DNA of 64,000 bases from Colletes latitarsis. Its lineage: Eukaryota; Arthropoda; Insecta; Hymenoptera; Colletidae. Below the pieces are notes generated by a model that was not told where the DNA came from, searched no databases, and was given only the letters and a program-made list of their open reading frames with translations. The DNA lies in contig NC_135141.1 in NCBI RefSeq assembly GCF_051014445.1, forward strand, positions 12,028,001-12,092,000. The letters run 5' to 3'. Position 1 is the first letter of the stretch. Each line of letters starts with the position of its first letter. Position numbers and translations under genes: made by a program. Positions 40,101-51,857 of the stretch are shown piece by piece.

Positions 40101-40195
40101 TGGCTAACAGGTATGCGAAAGATGCGATAGTATGAGCCAGATGATGGCAAATCCCAGACAGAAACGAGTGCCAACAGGTGTTATCCTCTAAAATA
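37106..40195 (+). repeat. 3,265-bp tandem duplication, copy 2 (one monomer lost)
   Basis: It matches copy 1 at a lag of 3,265 bp up to about 38,810 and at 3,090 bp afterwards (GTGTCGTCCCAC at 35732 and 38822), so one monomer of 175 bp is missing. I noticed fewer than ten substitutions between the copies, for example TTGCTGCG for TTACTGCG near 37150 and GAAGGTATG for GAAAGTATG near 39073. Such similarity means either a recent duplication or an assembly artefact. Confidence 0.87.
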
Positions 40196-43100
40196 TAAAT
40201 CGAAACCAACTTTAATTGACTGTTTCAGTGTGGTACCACATTACTGCGTGATCCAAACCAGAAATAGCCCAGGATCTGGCCAACCGGTATGCGAGAGATG
40301 CGACAGTATGAGCCAGATGATGGCAAATCCCAGACATAACCCTGACCTAACCGGTGCTATCCTCTAAAATATAAATCGAAACCAGGTTTAATTGATTGCT
40401 CAGTGTGGTACCACATTACTGCGTGATCCAAACCAGAAATAGCCCAGGATCTGGCCACAGGTATGCGAAAGATGCAATAGTATGAGCCAGATGAGGGTAA
40501 ATCCCAGACAGAAACGAGTGCCAACAGGTGTTTTCCTCTAAAATATTGTTCGAATCCAGGTTTCATTGACTGTCTCGGTGTGGTAGCACATGACTACGTC
40601 ATCCAAACCAGAAAGCCCCAGGATCTGGCCAACAGGTATGCGAAAGATGCGATAGTATGGGCCAGATGATGGCAAATCCCAGACATAACCCTGACCTAAC
40701 CGGTGTTATCCTCTAAAATATAAATCGAAACCAGCTTTAATTGACTGTTTCAGTGTGGTACCACATTACTGCGTGATCCAAACCAGAAATAGCCCAGGAT
40801 CTGGCCAACAGGTATGCGAGAGATGCGACTGTATGAGCCAGATGATGGCAAATCCCAGACATAACCCTGACCTAACCGGTGTTATCCTCTAAAATATAAA
40901 TGGAGACCAGGTTTAATTGACTGTTTCAGGATAACCGGTGTTACCCTCTAAAATATTGATCCAATCCAAGTTTAGTTGACAGTTTCAGTGTGGTACCACA
41001 TTACTACGTGATCCAAACCAGAAAATCCCAGGATCTGGCCAACAGGTATGCGAAACATGCGATAGTATGAGCCAGATGATGGCAAATCCCAGACATAACC
41101 CTGACCTAACCGGTGTTATCCTCTAAAATATAATTCGAGACCAGGTTTATTTGACTGTTTCAGTGTGGTACCACATTACTGCGTGATTCAAACCAGAAAT
41201 AGCCCAGGATCTGGCCAACAGGTATGCGAAAGATACGACAGTATGAGCCAGATGAGGGCTAATGCCAGACATATCCCAGACCCAGCTGGTGTTATCCTCT
41301 AAAATATAGATCGAAACCAGATTTAATTTTCTGTTTCAGTGTGGTACCACATTACTACGTTATACAAACCAGAAGAAAACCCAGGATCTGGCCAAGAAGT
41401 ATGAGAAAAAAGCGAACGTATGAGCCAGATGAGGGCAAATCCCAGACGTAACCCAGACCTAACCGGTGTTATGCTCTAAAATATAGATCGAGTCCAGGTT
41501 TAGTGGACTGTTTCAGTGTGGTACCACATTTGTACGCGATCCAAACCAGAAACAACCCAGGATCTGGCTAACAGGTATGCGAAAGATGCGATAGTATGAG
41601 CCAGATGATGGCAAATCCCAGACAGAAACGGGTGCCAACAGGTGTTATCCTCTAAAATATAAATCGAAACCAACTTTAATTGACTGTTTCAGTGTGGTAC
41701 CACATTACTGCGTGATCCAAACCAGAAATAGCCCAGGATCTGGCCAACAGGTATGCGAGAGATGCGACAGTATGAGCCAGATGATGGCAAATCCCAGACA
41801 TAACCCTGACCTAACCGGTGTTATCCTCTAAAATATAAATCGAAACCAGGTTTAATTGATTGCTCAGTGTGGTACCACATTACTGCGTGATCCAAACCAG
41901 AAATAGCCCAGGATCTGGCCACAGGTATGCGAAAGATGCAATAGTATGAGCCAGATGATGGCAAATCCCAGACATGTCCCTGACCTAACCGGTGTTATCC
42001 CCTGAAATATAAATCGAAGGCAGGTTTAATTGACTATTTCAGGATAACCGGTGTTATCCTCTAAAATATTGATCCAATCCAAGTTTAATTGACAGTTTCA
42101 GTGTGGTACAACATTACTACGTGATCCAAACTTGAAAAAGCCCAGGATCTGGCCAACAGGTATGCGAATGATGCGAAGATATGAGCCAGATGAGGGCAAA
42201 TCACAGACATAACCCAGACCTAACCAGTGTTATCCTCTAAAATATAGATCGAATCCAGGTTTAGTGGACTGTTTCAGTGTGGTACCACATTTGTACGTGA
42301 TCCAAACCAGAAAAAACCCAGGATCTGGCTAACAGGTATGCGAAAGATGCAATAGTATGAGCCAGATGAGGGCAAATCCCAGACAGAAACGAGTGCCAAC
42401 AGGTGTTTTCCTCTAAAATATTGTTCGAATCCAGGTTTCATTGACTGTTTCGGTGTGGTAGCACATGACTACGTCATCCAAACCAGAAAAAACCCAGGAT
42501 CTGGCCAACAGGTATGCGAGAGATGCGACTGTATGAGCCAGATGATGGCAAATCCCAGACATAACCCTGACCTAACCGGTGTTATCCTCTAAAATATAAA
42601 TGGAGACCAGGTTTAATTGACTGTTTCAGGATAACCGGTGTTACCCTCTAAAATATTGATCCAATCCAAGTTTAGTTGACTGTTTCAGTGTGGTACGACA
42701 TTACTACGTGATCCAAACCAGAGGAAAACCCAGGATCTGGCGAACAAGTTTGCGAGAAATGCGAAAGTATGAGCCAGATGAGGGCAAATCCCAGACATAA
42801 GCCAGACCTAACCGGTGTTATCCTCTAAAATATTAATCCAATCCAAGTTTAATTGACTGTTTCAGTGTGGTACCACATTACTACGTGATCCAAACTAGAA
42901 AAAGCCCAGGATCTGGCTAACAGGTATGCGAATGATGCGAAAGTATGCGCCAGATGAGGGCAAACCCCTGACATAACCCAGGCACAACCAGTGTTATCCT
43001 GTAAAATATACATCGAGACCAGGTTTAATTGACTGTTTCAGGGTTATCCAAACCAGAAGAAGCCCAGGATCTGGCCTACAGGTATGCGAAAGAAGCGATA

Positions 43101-43619
43101 GTATGAGCCAGATGATGGCAAATCCCAGACATAACCCTGACCTAACCGGTGTTATCCTCTAAAATATAAATCGAGTCCAGGTTTAATTGACTGTTTCACG
43201 ATAACCGGTGTTATCCTCTAAAATATTGATCCAATCCAAGTTTAATTGACAGTTTCAGTGTGTTACCACATTACTACGTGATCCAAGTCAGAAAATCCCA
43301 GGACCTGGCCAACAGGTATGCGAAAGATGCGATAGTATGAGTCAGATGATGGCAAATCCCGGACATAACCCTGACCGAACCGGTGTTATCCTCTAAAATA
43401 TAAATCGAAACCAGGTTTAGTGGACTGTTTCAGTGTGGTACCACATTTGTGCGTGATCCAAACCAGAAAAAACCCAGGATCTGGCTAACAGGTATGCGAA
43501 AGATGCGATAGTATGAGCCAGATGAGGGCAAATCCCAGACAGAAACGAGTGCCAACAGGTGTTATCCTCTAAAATATAAATCGAAACCAACTTTAATTGA
43601 CTGTTTCAGTGTGGTACCA
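40196..43619 (+). repeat. Satellite segment rich in the GAAACGAGTGCC subfamily
   Basis: Monomers with CAGACAGAAACGAGTGCC in place of the second 11-bp repeat occur at about 40161, 40511, 41625 (one mismatch), 42386 and 43541. Two of them continue into a linked set of variants: GTTCGAATCCAGG, TTTCATTGACTG, TTTCGGTGTGGTAGCACATG and CTACGTCATCC. A block with GACATGTCCCTGACC (41971 and 43889) and GTTCGAATCC (42423 and 44341) is repeated at a lag of 1,918 bp. No gene. Confidence 0.75.
40548..40557 (+). promoter_or_regulatory. Pol III B-box-like motif (tentative)
   Basis: GTTCGAATCC fits the internal B-box consensus of tRNA-type Pol III promoters (GWTCRANNC). It recurs at 42423, 44341 and 58863. 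Common monomers carry GATCGAAACC or GATCGAGTCC at the same place, which also fit the degenerate consensus. A weak A-box-like TGGCAAATCCCAG lies about 53 bp upstream in the consensus monomer. The motif is short and the array huge, so chance is a serious alternative; there is no clear Pol III terminator in most monomers. Confidence 0.2.
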
Positions 43620-45680
43620 CATTATTGCGTGATACAAACCAGAAATAGCCCAGGATCTGGCCAACAGGTATGCGAGAGATGCGACTGCATGAGCCAGATG
43701 ATGGCAAATCCCAGACATAACCCTGACCTAACCGGTGTTATCCTCTAAAATATAAATCGAAACCAGGTTTAATTGATTGTTTCAGTGTGGTACCACATTA
43801 CTGCGTGATCCAAACCAGAAATAGCCCAGGATCTGGCCACAGGTATGCGAAAGATGGAATAGTATGAGCCAGATGATGGCAAATCCCAGACATGTCCCTG
43901 ACCTAACAGGTGTTATCCTCTGAAATATAAATCGAAGGCAGGTTTAATTGACTATTTCAGGATAACCGGTGTTATCCTCTAAAATATTGATCCAATCCAA
44001 GTTTAATTGACAGTTTCAGTGTGGTACAACATTACTACGTGATCCAAACTTGAAAAAGCCCAGGATCTGGCCAACAGGTATGCGAATGATGCGAAGGTAT
44101 GAGCCAGATGAGGGCAAATCACAGACATAACCCAGACCTAACCAGTGTTATCCTCTAAAATATAGATCGAATCCAGGTTTAGTGGACTGTTTCAGTGTGG
44201 TACCACATTTGTACGTGATCCAAACCAGAAAAAACCCAGGATCTGGCTAACAGGTATGCGAAAGATGCAATAGTATGAGCCAGATGAGGGCAAATCCCGG
44301 ACAGAAACGAGTGCCAACAGGTGTTTTCCTCTAAAATATTGTTCGAATCCAGGTTTCATTGACTGTTTCGGTGTGGTAGCACATGACTACGTCATCCAAA
44401 CCAGAAAAAACCCAGGATCTGGCCAACAGGTATGAGAGAGATGCGACTGTATGAGCCAGATGATGGCAAATCCCAGACATAAGCCTGACCTAACCGGTGT
44501 TATCCTCTAAAATATAAATCGAGACCAAGTTTAATTGACTGTTTCAGGATAACCGGTGTTACCCTCTAAAATATTGATCCAAACCAAGTTTAGTTGACAG
44601 TTTCAGTGTGGTACCACATTACTACGTGATCCGAACCAGAAAATCCCAGGATCTGGCCAACAGGTATGCGAAACATGCGATAGTATGAGCCAGATGATGG
44701 CAAATCACAGACATAACCCTGACCTAACCGGTGTTATCCTCTAAAATATTGATCCAATCCAGGTTTAATTGACTGTTTCAGTGTGGTACCACATTACTGC
44801 GTGATCCAAACCAGAAATAGCCCGGGATCTGGCCAACAGGTATGCGAAAGATACGAAAGTATGAGCCAGATGAGGGCAAATGCCAGTCATAACCCAGGCA
44901 CAGCCGGTGTTATCCTCTAAAATATAGATCGAAACCAGATTCAATTTTCTGTTTCAGTGTGGTACCATATTACTACGTTATACAAACCAGAAGAAAACCC
45001 AGGATCTGGCCAAGAAGTATGAGAAAAAAGCGATCGTATGAGCCAGATGAGGGCAAATCCCAGACGTAACCCAGACCTAACCGGTGTTATGCTCTAAAAT
45101 ATAGATCGAGTCCAGGTTTAGTGGACTGTTTCAGTGTGGTACCACATTTGTACGTGATCCAAACCAGAAAAAACCCAGGATCTGGCTAACATATATGCGA
45201 AAGATGCGATAGTATGAGCCTGATGAGGGCAAATCCCAGACATAACCCTGACCTAACCGGTGTTATCCTCCAAAATGTTGATCCAATCCAAGTTTATTTG
45301 ATAGTTTCAGTGTGGTACCACATTACTACGTGATCCAGACCAGAAAAAGCCCAGGATCTGGCCAACAGGTATGCGAAAGATGCGATAGTATGAGCCAGAT
45401 GATGGCAAATCCCAGACATAACCCTGACCTAACCGGTGTTATCCTCTAAAATATAATTCGAGACCAGGTTTAGTTGACTGTTTCAGTGTGGTACCACATT
45501 ACAGCGTGTTGCAAACCAGAAATAGCCCAGGATCTGGCCAACAGGAAAGCGAAAGATGCGAAAGTATGAGCCAGATGAGGGCAAATGCCAGACATAACCC
45601 AGACCCAGCCGGAATTATCCTCTAAAATATAGATCGGAACCAGATTTAATTTTCTGTTTCAGTGTGGTACCACATTACTG

Positions 45681-45715
45681 CGTTATACAAACAAGAAGAA
45701 AACCAGAAATAGCCC
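45681..45715 (+). repeat. Out-of-register hybrid junction, copy 1
   Basis: Here AAACAAGAAGAAAACC is followed by AGAAATAGCCCAGG, although in the parent class it is followed by CAAGATCTGG. The result is about 14 bp longer and joins parts of two monomer classes (the GTTATACAAAC class and the AGAAATAGCCC class) slightly out of alignment. Copies lie at 50,574-50,608 and 60,203-60,237. Confidence 0.78.
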
Positions 45716-46337
45716 AGGATCTGGCCAACAGGAAAGCGAAAGATGCGAAAGTATGAGCCAGATGAGGGCAAATGCCAGACATAACCCAGACCCAGCCGGA
45801 ATTATCCTCTAAAATATAGATCGAAACCAGATTTAATTTTCTGTTTCAGTGTGGTACCACATTACTGCGTTATACAAACAAGAAGAAACCCCAAGATCTG
45901 GCCAAGAAGTATGAGAAAAAAGCGAACGTATGAGCTAGATGAGGGCATATCCCAGACGTAACCCAGACCTAACCGGCGTTATCCTCTAAAATATAAATCG
46001 AGACCAGGTTTAATTGACTGTTTCAGGATAACCGGTGTTATCCTCTAAAATATAAATCGAAACCAGCTTTAATTGACTGTTTCAGTGTGGTACCACATTA
46101 CTACGTCATCCAAACCAGAAAAAACCCAGGATCTGGCCAACAGGTATGCGAGAGTTGCGACAGCATGAGCCAGATGATGGCAAATCCCAGACATAACCCT
46201 GACCTAACCGGTGTTATCCTCTAAAATATAATTCGAGACCAGGTTTAGTTGACTGTTTCAGTGTGGTACCACATTACAGCGTGTTGCAAACCAGAAATAG
46301 CCCAGGATCTGGCCAACAGGAAAGCGAAAGATGCGAA

Positions 46338-46346
46338 AGTATCCTC
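46338..46346 (+). repeat. 51-bp deletion scar inside a monomer, copy 1
   Basis: GCGAAAGTATCCTC joins the GTAT of GTATGAGCC directly to the CCTC of TTATCCTC, removing 51 bp including both 11-bp repeats. A shared TAT flanks the break, which suggests microhomology-mediated loss. The same scar is present at 51,231-51,239 and 60,860-60,868 and nowhere else that I saw. Confidence 0.82.
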
Positions 46347-46435
46347 TAAAATATAGATCGAAACCAGATTTAATTTTCTGTTTCAGTGTGGTACCACATT
46401 ACTGCGTTATACAAACAAGAAGAAAACCCAAGATC

Positions 46436-48640
46436 TGGCCAACAGGTATGCGAGAGTTGCGACAGCATGAGCCAGATGATGGCAAATCCCAGACATAACC
46501 CTGACCTAACCGGTGTTATCCTCTAAAATATAATTCGAGACCAGGTTTAGTTGACTGTTTCAGTGTGGTACCACATTACAGCGTGTTGCAAACCGGAAAT
46601 AGCCCAGGATCTGGCCAACAGGAAAGCGAAAGATGCGAAAGTATGAGCCAGATGAGGGCAAATGCCAGACATAACCCAGACCCAGCCGGAATTATCCTCT
46701 AAAATATAGATCGGAACCAGATTTAATTTTCTGTTTCAGTGTGGTACCACATTACTGCGTTATACAAACAAGAAGAAAACCCAAGATCTGGCCAAGAAGT
46801 ATGAGAAAAAAGCGAACGTATGAGCTAGATGAGGGCAAATCCCAGACGTAACCCAGACCTAACCGGTGTTATCCTCTAAAATATAAATCGAGTCCAGGTT
46901 TAGTGGACTGTTTCAGTGTGGTACCACATTTGTACCTGATCCAAACCAGAAAAAACCCAGGATCTGGCGAACAAGTATGCGAAAGATGCGATAGTATGAG
47001 CCAGATGATGGCAAATCCCAGACATCACCCTGTCCTAACCGGTGCTATCCTCTAAAATATAATTCGAGACCAGGTTTAGTTGACTGTTTCAGTGTGGTAC
47101 CACATTTGTGCGTGATCCAAACCAGAAAAAACCCAGGATCTGGCTAACAAGTATGCGAAAGATGCGATAGTATGAGCCTGCTGAGGGAAGATCCCAGACA
47201 TAACCCTGAACTAACCGATGTTATCCTCTAAATAATACATCGAAACCAGGTTTAATTGACTGTTTCAGTGTGGTACGACATTACTACGTGATCCAAACCA
47301 GAGGAAAACCCAGCATCTGGCGAACAAGTTTGCGATAAATGCGAAAGTATGAGCCAGATGAGGGCAAATCCCAGACATAAGCCTGACCTAACCGGTGTTA
47401 TCCTCTAAAATATAAATCGAGACCAAGTTTAATTGACTGTTTCAGGATAACCGGTGTTACCCTCTAAAATATTGATCCAAACCAAGTTTTGTTGACAGTT
47501 TCAGTGTGGTACCACATTACTACGTGATCCAAACCAGAAAATCCCAGGATCTGGCCAACAGGTATGCGAAACATGCGATAGTATAAGCCAGATGATGGCA
47601 AATCCCAGACATTACCCTGACCTAACCGGTGTTATCCTCTAAAATATAATTCGAGACCAGGTTTATTTGACTGTTTCAGTGTGGTACCACATTACTGCGT
47701 GATCCAAACCAGAAATAGCCCGGGATCTGGCCCACAGGTATGCGATAGATACGAAAGTATGAGCCAGATGAGGGCAAATGCCAGTCATAACCCAGACACA
47801 GCCGGTGTTATCCTCTAAATTATAGATCGAAACCAGATTTAATTTCCTGTTTCAGTGTGGTACCATATTACTACGTTATACAAACCAGAAGAAAACCCAG
47901 GATCTGGCCAAGAAGTATGAGAAAAAAGCGATCGTATGAGCCAGATGAGGGCAAATCCCAGACGTAACCCAGACCTAACCGGTGTTATGCTCTAAAATAT
48001 AGATCGAGTCCAGGTTTAGTGGACTGTTTCAGTGTGGTACCACATTTGTACGTGATCCAAACCAGAAAAAACCCAGGATCTGGCTAACATATATGCGAAA
48101 GATGCGATAGTATGAGCCTGATGAGGGCAAATCGCCTATCTAAACGAGACCCAACCGGTGTTATCCTTTAAAATATTGATCGTGGCCTGGTTTAATTGAC
48201 TGTTCCAGTGTGGTACCACATTACTACGTGATCCAAGCCAGAAAGAGACCAGGATCTGGCCAGCAAGCATGCGAAGAATGCGAAATTATGAGCCAGATGA
48301 GGGCATGTCCCAGACATAACCCTGACCTAACCGGCGTTATCCTCTAAAATATAAATCGAGACCAGGTTTAATTGACTGTTTCAGGATAACCGGTGTTATC
48401 CTCTAAAATATAAATCGAAACCAGCTTTAATTGACTGTTTCAGTGTGGTACCACATTACTACGTCATCCAAACCAGAAAAAACCCAGGATCTGGCCAACA
48501 GGTATGCGAGAGTTGCGACAGCATGAGCCAGATGATGGCAAATCCCAGACATAACCCTGACCTAACCGGTGTTATCCTCTAAAATATAATTCGAGACCAG
48601 GTTTAGTTGACTGTTTCAGTGTGGTACCACATTACAGCGT
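46436..48640 (+). repeat. Right-hand higher-order repeat, block B copy 1
   Basis: This block matches 51,858-54,062 at a constant lag of 5,422 bp. Anchors are CGAGAGTTGCGACAGC, CAAACCGGAAATAGCCC (46589/52011), CTGAGGGAAGATCCC (47181/52603) and the unusual ATCGCCTATCTAAACGAG (48130/53552; a third copy is at 61770). The match stops near 48,640, where CAGCGTGATCC replaces CAGCGTGTTGC. Confidence 0.83.
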
Positions 48641-49702
48641 GATCCAAACTTGAAAAAGCCCAGGATCTGGCCAACAGGTATGCGAATGATGCGAAGGTAT
48701 GGGACAGATGAGGGCAAATCACAGACATTACCCTGACCTAACCGATGTTATCCTTTAAAATATTGATCCAATCCAAGTTTGTTTGACAGTTTCAGTGTGG
48801 TACCACATTACTACGTGATCCAAACCAGAAAAAGCCCTGGATCTGGCCTACAGGTATGCGAAAGATGCGATAGTATGAGCCAGATGATGGCAAATCCCAG
48901 ACATAACCCTGACCTAACCGGCGTTATCCTCAAAAATACAAATCTAGTCCAGGTTTAATTGACTGTTTCAGTGTGGTACCACATTACTGCGTGATCCAAA
49001 CCAGAAATAGCCCGGGATCTGGCCAACAGGTATGCGAATGATGCGAAGGTATGGGACAGATGAGGGCAAATCACAGACATTACCCTGACCTAACCGGTGT
49101 TATCCTTTAAAATATTGATCCAATCCAAGTTTAATTGACAGTTTCAGTGTGGTACCACACTACTACGTGATCCAAATCAGAAAATCCCAGGACCTGGCCA
49201 ACAGGTATGTGAAAGATGCGATAGTATGAGTCAGATGATGGCAAATCCCGGACAGAACCCTGACCGAACCGGTGTTATCCTCTAAAATATAAATCGAAAC
49301 CAGGTTTAATTGATTGTTTCAGTGTGGTACCACATTACTACGTGATCCAAACTTGAAAAAGCCAAGGATCTGGCCAACAGGTATGCGAATGATGCGAAGG
49401 TATGGGACAGATGAGGGCAAATCACAGACATTACCCTGACCTAACCGGTGTTATCCTTTAAAATATTGATCCAATCCAGGTTTGTTTGACAGTTTCAGTG
49501 TGGTACCACATTACTACGTGATCCAAACCAGAAAAAGCCCTGGATCTGGCCTACAGGTATGCGAAAGATGCGATAGTATGAGCCAGATGATGGCAAATCC
49601 CAGACATAACCCTGACCTAACCGGCGTTATCCTCAAAAATACAAATCTAGTCCAGGTTTAATTGACTGTTTCAGTGTGGTACCACATTACTGCGTGATCC
49701 AA
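48641..49702 (+). repeat. Satellite linker with 703-bp spaced repeats
   Basis: The variant GTATGGGACAGATGAGGG occurs at about 48,697, 49,050 and 49,400, and GCGTTATCCTCAAAAATAC at 48921 and 49624 (lag 703 bp, four monomers). The second half also matches about 55,450-56,000 at a lag of 6,344 bp (TGACCGAACC at 49261 and 55605). No gene. Confidence 0.72.
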
Positions 49703-51330
49703 ACCAGAAATAGCCCGGGATCTGGCCAACAGGTATGCGAAAGATACGAAAGTATGAGCCAGATGAGGGCAAATGCCAGTCATAACCCAGGCACAGCCGG
49801 TGTTATCCTCTAAAATATAGATCGAAACCAGATTCAATTTTCTGTTTCAGTGTGGTACCATATTACTACGTTATACAAACCAGAAGAAAACCCAGGATCT
49901 GGCCAAGAAGTATGAGAAAAAAGCGATCGTATGAGCCAGATGAGGGCAAATCCCAGACGTAACCCAGACCTAACCGGTGTTATGCTCTAAAATATAGATC
50001 GAGTCCAGGTTTAGTGGACTGTTTCAGTGTGGTACCACATTTGTACGTGATCCAAACCAGAAAAAAGCCAGGATCTGGCTAACATATATGCGAAAGATGC
50101 GATAGTATGAGCCTGATGAGGGCAAATCCCAGACATAACCCTGACCTAACCGGTGTTATCCTCCAAAATGTTGATCCAATCCAAGTTTATTTGATAGTTT
50201 CAGTGTGGTACCACATTACTACGTGATCCAGACCAGAAAAAGCCCAGGATCTGGCCAACAGGTATGCGAAAGATGCGATAGTATGAGCCAGATGATGGCA
50301 AATCCCAGACATAACCCTGACCTAACCGGTGTTATCCTCTAAAATATAATTCGAGACCAGGTTTAGTTGACTGTTTCAGTGTGGTACCACATTACAGCGT
50401 GTTGCAAACCAGAAATAGCCCAGGATCTGGCCAACAGGAAAGCGAAAGATGCGAAAGTATGAGCCAGATGAGGGCAAATGCCAGACATAACCCAGACCCA
50501 GCCGGAATTATCCTCTAAAATATAGATCGGAACCAGATTTAATTTTCTGTTTCAGTGTGGTACCACATTACTGCGTTATACAAACAAGAAGAAAACCAGA
50601 AATAGCCCAGGATCTGGCCAACAGGAAAGCGAAAGATGCGAAAGTATGAGCCAGATGAGGGCAAATGCCAGACATAACCCAGACCCAGCCGGAATTATCC
50701 TCTAAAATATAGATCGAAACCAGATTTAATTTTCTGTTTCAGTGTGGTACCACATTACTGCGTTATACAAACAAGAAGAAAACCCAAGATCTGGCCAAGA
50801 AGTATGAGAAAAAAGCGAACGTATGAGCTAGATGAGGGCATATCCCAGACGTAACCCAGACCTAACCGGCGTTATCCTCTAAAATATAAATCGAGACCAG
50901 GTTTAATTGACTGTTTCAGGATAACCGGTGTTATCCTCTAAAATATAAATCGAAACCAGCTTTAATTGACTGTTTCAGTGTGGTACCACATTACTACGTC
51001 ATCCAAACCAGAAAAAACCCAGGATCTGGCCAACAGGTATGCGAGAGTTGCGACAGCATGAGCCAGATGATGGCAAATCCCAGACATAACCCTGACCTAA
51101 CCGGTGTTATCCTCTAAAATATAATTCGAGACCAGGTTTAGTTGACTGTTTCAGTGTGGTACCACATTACAGCGTGTTGCAAACCAGAAATAGCCCAGGA
51201 TCTGGCCAACAGGAAAGCGAAAGATGCGAAAGTATCCTCTAAAATATAGATCGAAACCAGATTTAATTTTCTGTTTCAGTGTGGTACCACATTACTGCGT
51301 TATACAAACAAGAAGAAAACCCAAGATCTG
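49703..51330 (+). repeat. Right-hand higher-order repeat, block A copy 2
   Basis: It matches copy 1 (44,810-46,435) at a lag of 4,893 bp and copy 3 at 9,629 bp. Anchors are CCCGGGATCTGG (49714), CTCCAAAATGTTGATCC (50162), the hybrid junction (50,574-50,608) and the 51-bp deletion scar (51,231-51,239). Confidence 0.83.
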
Positions 51331-51857
51331 GCCAAGAAGTATGAGAAAAAAGCGAACGTATGAGCTAGATGAGGGCATATCCCAGACGTAACCCAGACCT
51401 AACCGGTGTTATCCTCTAAAATATAGATCGAGTCCAGGTTTAGTGGACTGTTTCAGTGTGGTACCACATTTGTACCTGATCCAAACCAGAAAAAACCCAG
51501 GATCTGGCTAACAAGTATGCGAAAGATGCGATAGTATGAGCCAGATGATGGCAAATCCCAGACATCACCCTGTCCTAACCGGTGCTATCCTCTAAAATAT
51601 AATTCGAGACCTGGTTTAGTTGACTGTTTCAGTGTGGTACCACATTTGTGCGTGATCCAAACCAGAAAAAACCCAGGATCTGGCTAACAAGTATGCGAAA
51701 GATGCGATAGTATGAGCCTGCTGAGGGCAGATCCCAGACATAACCCTGACCTAACCGGTGTTATCCCCTAAATAATACATCGAAACCAGGTTTAATTGAC
51801 TGTTTCAGTGTGGTACGACATTACTACGTGATCCAAACCAGAGGAAAACCCAGGATC
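51331..51857 (+). repeat. Three monomers present only in copy 2 between blocks A and B
   Basis: The lag between copies 1 and 2 changes from 4,893 bp (block A) to 5,422 bp (block B). The 529-bp difference equals three monomers lying here. Either copy 2 gained them or copy 1 lost them by in-register exchange. The monomers themselves are ordinary members of the TTTGTACCTG and GAGCCTGCTGAGGG classes. Confidence 0.72.

Larger units (their letters stand above)
43620..46435 (+). repeat. Right-hand higher-order repeat, block A copy 1
   Basis: This block matches 58,142-60,957 at a constant lag of 14,522 bp; anchors are 43837/58359, 44341/58863 and 44821/59343. From about 44,810 it also matches 49,703 onward at a lag of 4,893 bp. 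It contains two distinctive scars: an out-of-register hybrid near 45,681-45,715 and a 51-bp internal deletion at 46,338-46,346, both shared by the other two copies. Toward the left the match with 58 kb becomes weaker but stays in register. Confidence 0.83.
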
